From contig JACIXD010000001.1 of assembly GCA_014360645.1 (NCBI GenBank), positions 62,001-126,000 of the forward strand: a DNA stretch of 64,000 bases, read 5' to 3'. The translations under genes were made by a program, and so were the position numbers. Positions 61,288-64,000 of this stretch are shown here, piece by piece. The notes beneath the pieces were generated by a model. The model searched no databases. It was not told the origin of the DNA and worked only from the letters and a program-made list of their open reading frames with translations. The stretch's first letter is position 1. The number at the start of each line of letters is the position of its first letter. This DNA comes from Actinomycetota bacterium (GTDB taxonomy: Bacteria > Actinomycetota > Geothermincolia > Geothermincolales > RBG-13-55-18).

Positions 61288-62943
61288 ATGGCGGAAAAGA
61301 CGAACCTGGAGGACCTGGTGAGGGAGGCCCGGGAGGCGGCGCGGGCCGCGGGGGACGACGGCGGCGGCGCGGGCGCGGGCATGGGATACAGCGCCCTCCC
61401 GGGGCTGGTGAGGGAGCTCATCCGCACCCCGGGCTTCAAGGAACTGCTCCTCATCCACCTGCGCGACGTCAATCCTGCAAACGCCGCGGAACTGGTGCGT
61501 GCCTTCCTGTGGGAGGACGTGGCCTTCTCCATGAGCGTGCTGGGGGCGTCTCCCTCCCTTGTCAACTGGGTGGTGGAGCTCCTGTTGGAGCTGGGAAAGC
61601 AGCTCAACAACTTCACCCTGGACATCCTCAAGGACTTCATCGCGCGCCTGGGGAAGGACCTGGACACCGAGAGGCTGAAGGAGATCCCTTCCGCCTACGC
61701 TCCCCTGGTCAACCAGCTCCTGCTGGAGGACCGCGAGGCCCTCGACGCCCTTATCGCCGGCATCGGGGCGGTGGCGGAGCGCATGCTGCAGGCGGGGGAA
61801 CGCACCTGGCGCAAGGTCTGGAACACCGCGGACTTCGGAAAGGTGCGCGTGGGTCTGACCGCCCATCTCGAGGGGCGCCGGGCGGAACTGGAGGGAGAGC
61901 CGGGCCTCTTCAACCCCGTGGCCATCTCCAACCTCCTGGGCGTGGTGCCTCCCCTGGCCAACTACCTGCTGCGGGTGATGACCCGCGCCCTGCAGGCCCT
62001 CAGTCTGCCGGCGGAGATCCTCGCCAACGCCGTCTTCCAGCTCCTGGAAGACATCGACATGGCGGAGATGGGCGGTCTGGTGAACGCCCTCGCCGGCCTG
62101 GTGACCGCTCTGCACCGCGGCAACCTGGTGCTGGGGCGCGACGAGCCCCGTTTCAAGGCGGTGCTGGAGCGGGTCAGCCGCGACCTTGTGGACAGCGTGG
62201 ACGGAGAGGCCTTCCGCGAGATGCTCGTGGCCCTCAAGGAGGACGGGGCGGTCATCGGACAGGTGCTCTCGGGGTACATCTACGCCACTCCCGACAGCAC
62301 AGTGCAGGCGGCGCGGGCCCTCTATCTGGCGGTGGGGGCGGCGCTGCGCGCGGCGGCGGAGCACCTGCGGCGGTTCTCAGAGCTGCCCCCCGAGGCGGTG
62401 GCGGCCATGGACGCCTACTTCGAGGAGGCCGTGGACCCGCGGGAGCTGGCCCGGGTGATCAACTACAACGCGGTGCTGCTCAACAAGGCTTTCGACGCCC
62501 GGCCTGACCTCCTGGCGGGTTTCGCGGGAAAGCTGCTGGCGGGTCTGGACACCGAGGCGCTGGCGGAGGCGGGGAAGAAGGCGGCCCTGCAGGTGAAGGA
62601 GGCGGCGCTGGCAGACCCCGCGGTGCGGGCGGCGCTGGAGCCGGAGGCGGTGGCGGAGAGGATAAACGCCGTCCTGGCGGCCTTCAACGCCTTCGCGTGG
62701 AGAAACCCCGGGTTGATGGCGGATAAGGCGGCGCGGGTGCTGGGAGCCATAAACGTGGACGACCTGGTGCTGGCGGCCTCGGAGGTGGCTGCGGCGGGCT
62801 TCGCGGCCCTGCGCAGGCACCCCGAGGTGATCGGCAAGGTGGCGAAGCCCCTGCTGACCAAAGCCGCGAAACCGGCGGCAGCCGCAGCCGCGGCCCTGGG
62901 TGTCGCCGCCGCTGCCGTCCTCCTCGTCCGCCGCCGCAGATGA
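61288..62943 (+). CDS. unknown helical protein with C-terminal membrane anchor, long paralogue
   Basis: About 551 residues. The N-terminus is Ala/Gly-rich, then comes the domain shared with the preceding gene (about 35-150). The rest repeats similar helical units (VRVGLTAHLEGRRAELEG, ANYLLRVMTRALQALSLPAEIL, MDAYFEEAVDPRELARVINYN). The last 25 residues are Ala-rich, hydrophobic, and end VLLVRRRR, a tail anchor with a positive stop. I chose the ATG at 61288, preceded by GAGGTGG. I do not recognise the family. Its position suggests a membrane scaffold for the flavoprotein or dehydratase encoded around it. Confidence 0.75.
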   Translation: MAEKTNLEDLVREAREAARAAGDDGGGAGAGMGYSALPGLVRELIRTPGFKELLLIHLRDVNPANAAELVRAFLWEDVAFSMSVLGASPSLVNWVVELLLELGKQLNNFTLDILKDFIARLGKDLDTERLKEIPSAYAPLVNQLLLEDREALDALIAGIGAVAERMLQAGERTWRKVWNTADFGKVRVGLTAHLEGRRAELEGEPGLFNPVAISNLLGVVPPLANYLLRVMTRALQALSLPAEILANAVFQLLEDIDMAEMGGLVNALAGLVTALHRGNLVLGRDEPRFKAVLERVSRDLVDSVDGEAFREMLVALKEDGAVIGQVLSGYIYATPDSTVQAARALYLAVGAALRAAAEHLRRFSELPPEAVAAMDAYFEEAVDPRELARVINYNAVLLNKAFDARPDLLAGFAGKLLAGLDTEALAEAGKKAALQVKEAALADPAVRAALEPEAVAERINAVLAAFNAFAWRNPGLMADKAARVLGAINVDDLVLAASEVAAAGFAALRRHPEVIGKVAKPLLTKAAKPAAAAAAALGVAAAAVLLVRRRR

Positions 62944-62947
62944 TGGG

Positions 62948-62973
62948 ATGGGGTCAGCCCCGGACATGGGACA
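62948..62973. repeat. solo copy of the 259-bp element end
   Basis: Twenty-six bases match 47036-47061 exactly and lie 4 bases after the stop of the long unknown protein. The opposite end is not found before the dehydratase gene, so this is a solo end or REP-like unit. Both places where it occurs touch gene ends. Confidence 0.7.
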
Positions 62974-63057
62974 TAACGCCTTAACGGCGGCGGCAATTGG
63001 GCGGGTAGGAGGAAGTATAAGAGGAGTATCCCCGGAAAACGACGATAGGGGGTTGAG

Positions 63058-64000
63058 ATGAGGACCTTGCAGAGCCAGTCGACGGACATCTATACGGATT
63101 ACGTGCGGGACTGGAAGGAAAAGGGAGGGAAGGTGCTGGGGTACGCCTGCGTGGCCACCCCCGTGGAGCTAATCGAGGCGGCGGGAGTCCTGCCCTACCG
63201 CATCAAGGCCTTCGGGCATCCCGACACCGAGCTGGGCGACGCTTATCTGGCGCGCTTCAACTGCCGCTTCTGCCGCTCCTGCCTGCAGCTCGGCCTGGAC
63301 GGGACCTACGATTTCCTGGACGGCCTCATCGAGACCAACGGCTGCGACCACCTGCGCGGCATGTTCGAGAACTGGCAGTACGTGAAGAAGTACGAGTTCT
63401 TCCACTACCTGAAGGTGCCCCACTTCCTGCGCGAGGACTCCCTGGAATACTTCACCGAGGAGATAGGGCTCCTGCGCCAGGCGCTGGAGGAGCGTTTCGG
63501 GGCGCAGGTCACCGACGAGAGGATCCGCAAGGCCATCGACGCCTACGACGAGGTCTTCGCGAGGCTCAAGCGCCTCTACGCCCTGCGGGAGAAGGTGCCC
63601 CCTGCGGTCTCCGGCGCGGAGGTCATGCGCCTCGTCTGCACCGGCTCCTCCATGATGGCGGGGGACTTCTCGGCCCTGCTGGACGAGGTGCTGGCGGAAA
63701 AGGAGAACGCCGCGCCTCTTCCCTACAAGGCCCGCCTGATGATCCTGGGCAGCGCCACCGACGAGGTTGACCTCATCGAGGACATCGAGTCCACAGGCGC
63801 GCTCATCGCCGCCGATGCCCTGTGCTACGGATCGCGCTCCTTCTGGAGGCGGGAGGGGGAGAGCGGAGACCCCGCGCGACTGCTGGCCGAGCGCTACCTC
63901 GCCAACCTGTTCTGCCCGCGCATGTTCACCGAGTACGAAAAGCGGCGCGACTATATCCTGGAGACCGCAAAACGCGCCGGTGTGGACGGCGCCATCGTCA
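63058..64000 (+). CDS. 2-hydroxyacyl-CoA dehydratase / benzoyl-CoA reductase-like subunit, cut by window end
   Basis: Three hundred and fourteen codons are visible, open to the window end. The ATG at 63058 follows GGGGTTGAG. The opening KEKGGKVLGYACVATPVELI and EAAGVLPYRIKAFGHPDTEL is the usual start of the family. NCRFCRSCLQLGLDGTYDFL (about 75-94) provides Cys for a 4Fe-4S cluster, IETNGCDHLRGMFENW resembles the SPCDGxK strand, and CTGSSMMAGDFSALLDE begins the second domain. With the upstream acyl-CoA dehydrogenases it fits an anaerobic route for aromatic or alicyclic acids. Its partner subunits should lie beyond 64000. Confidence 0.85.
   Translation, partial: MRTLQSQSTDIYTDYVRDWKEKGGKVLGYACVATPVELIEAAGVLPYRIKAFGHPDTELGDAYLARFNCRFCRSCLQLGLDGTYDFLDGLIETNGCDHLRGMFENWQYVKKYEFFHYLKVPHFLREDSLEYFTEEIGLLRQALEERFGAQVTDERIRKAIDAYDEVFARLKRLYALREKVPPAVSGAEVMRLVCTGSSMMAGDFSALLDEVLAEKENAAPLPYKARLMILGSATDEVDLIEDIESTGALIAADALCYGSRSFWRREGESGDPARLLAERYLANLFCPRMFTEYEKRRDYILETAKRAGVDGAIV

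Overview
The window is high-GC DNA (about two thirds G+C by eye) from what looks like a deep-branching, anaerobic actinobacterium. The evidence is mixed. A GlnR-like OmpR regulator and the codon use point to Actinobacteria. A rubredoxin/FprA pair, corrinoid and 2-hydroxyacyl-CoA dehydratase proteins, many ferredoxins and an fdhD/mobA pair point to anaerobic metabolism. Archaeal-style NrpR, three-part glutamate synthase and PurC suggest a lineage with much archaeal exchange. A Geothermincolia-like lineage is my inference, not shown by any marker gene here.

Layout. 0-5.5 kb: gamma carbonic anhydrase, archaeal-type purC, a decayed HEPN/MNT toxin pair, an acetoacetate-decarboxylase-like gene and an ABC-2 exporter. 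5.8-18.9 kb: a nitrogen-assimilation island with nrpR divergent from a split glutamate synthase (ferredoxin, FAD oxidoreductase, glutaminase, FMN and GXGXG subunits), then a glnR-like gene, amt-glnK, glnA and glutamine-dependent nadE. 18.9-27.5 kb, minus strand: SPFH protein, small GyrI-like protein, radical SAM enzyme, a decayed sugar ABC transporter and two 2-hydroxyacyl-CoA dehydratase-like subunits. 27.6-33 kb: rubredoxin/FprA, a triple 126-bp tandem repeat, a lipoprotein with a pilin-like domain, a ferredoxin with a Cys-rich NCCGCCCG motif, tRNA-Ala(CGC) and a secreted phosphoesterase. 33-41.8 kb: an unexplained folded region between convergent genes, a large sensor kinase with two response regulators, ychF and meaB. 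42-46.4 kb: fdhD-mobA, then a URO-D-type methyltransferase and its corrinoid protein, which carries an early in-frame TAG.

46.4-58.2 kb is an untidy stretch: GDT1-type exporter, a 259-bp inverted-repeat element run into by a hydrolase gene, a second Cys-rich ferredoxin, a baeRF-type protein, three consecutive broken genes (gltS, a WD40/TolB-like protein, a secreted repeat protein), an EFR1-type ferredoxin, a DUF2079 membrane protein and several tandem repeats. 58.3-64 kb: an apparent operon of two acyl-CoA dehydrogenases, two related helical proteins of unknown function and a 2-hydroxyacyl-CoA dehydratase/benzoyl-CoA reductase-like subunit cut by the window end.

The most interesting points are the coexistence of NrpR and GlnR-like regulators around one nitrogen island with shared candidate operators, the acyl-CoA dehydrogenase operon with an undescribed protein pair, a 105-bp dispersed element that is both foldable and open as a micro-ORF, and the folded region at 33.2 kb. 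All function calls come from reading the sequence; no database search was run.
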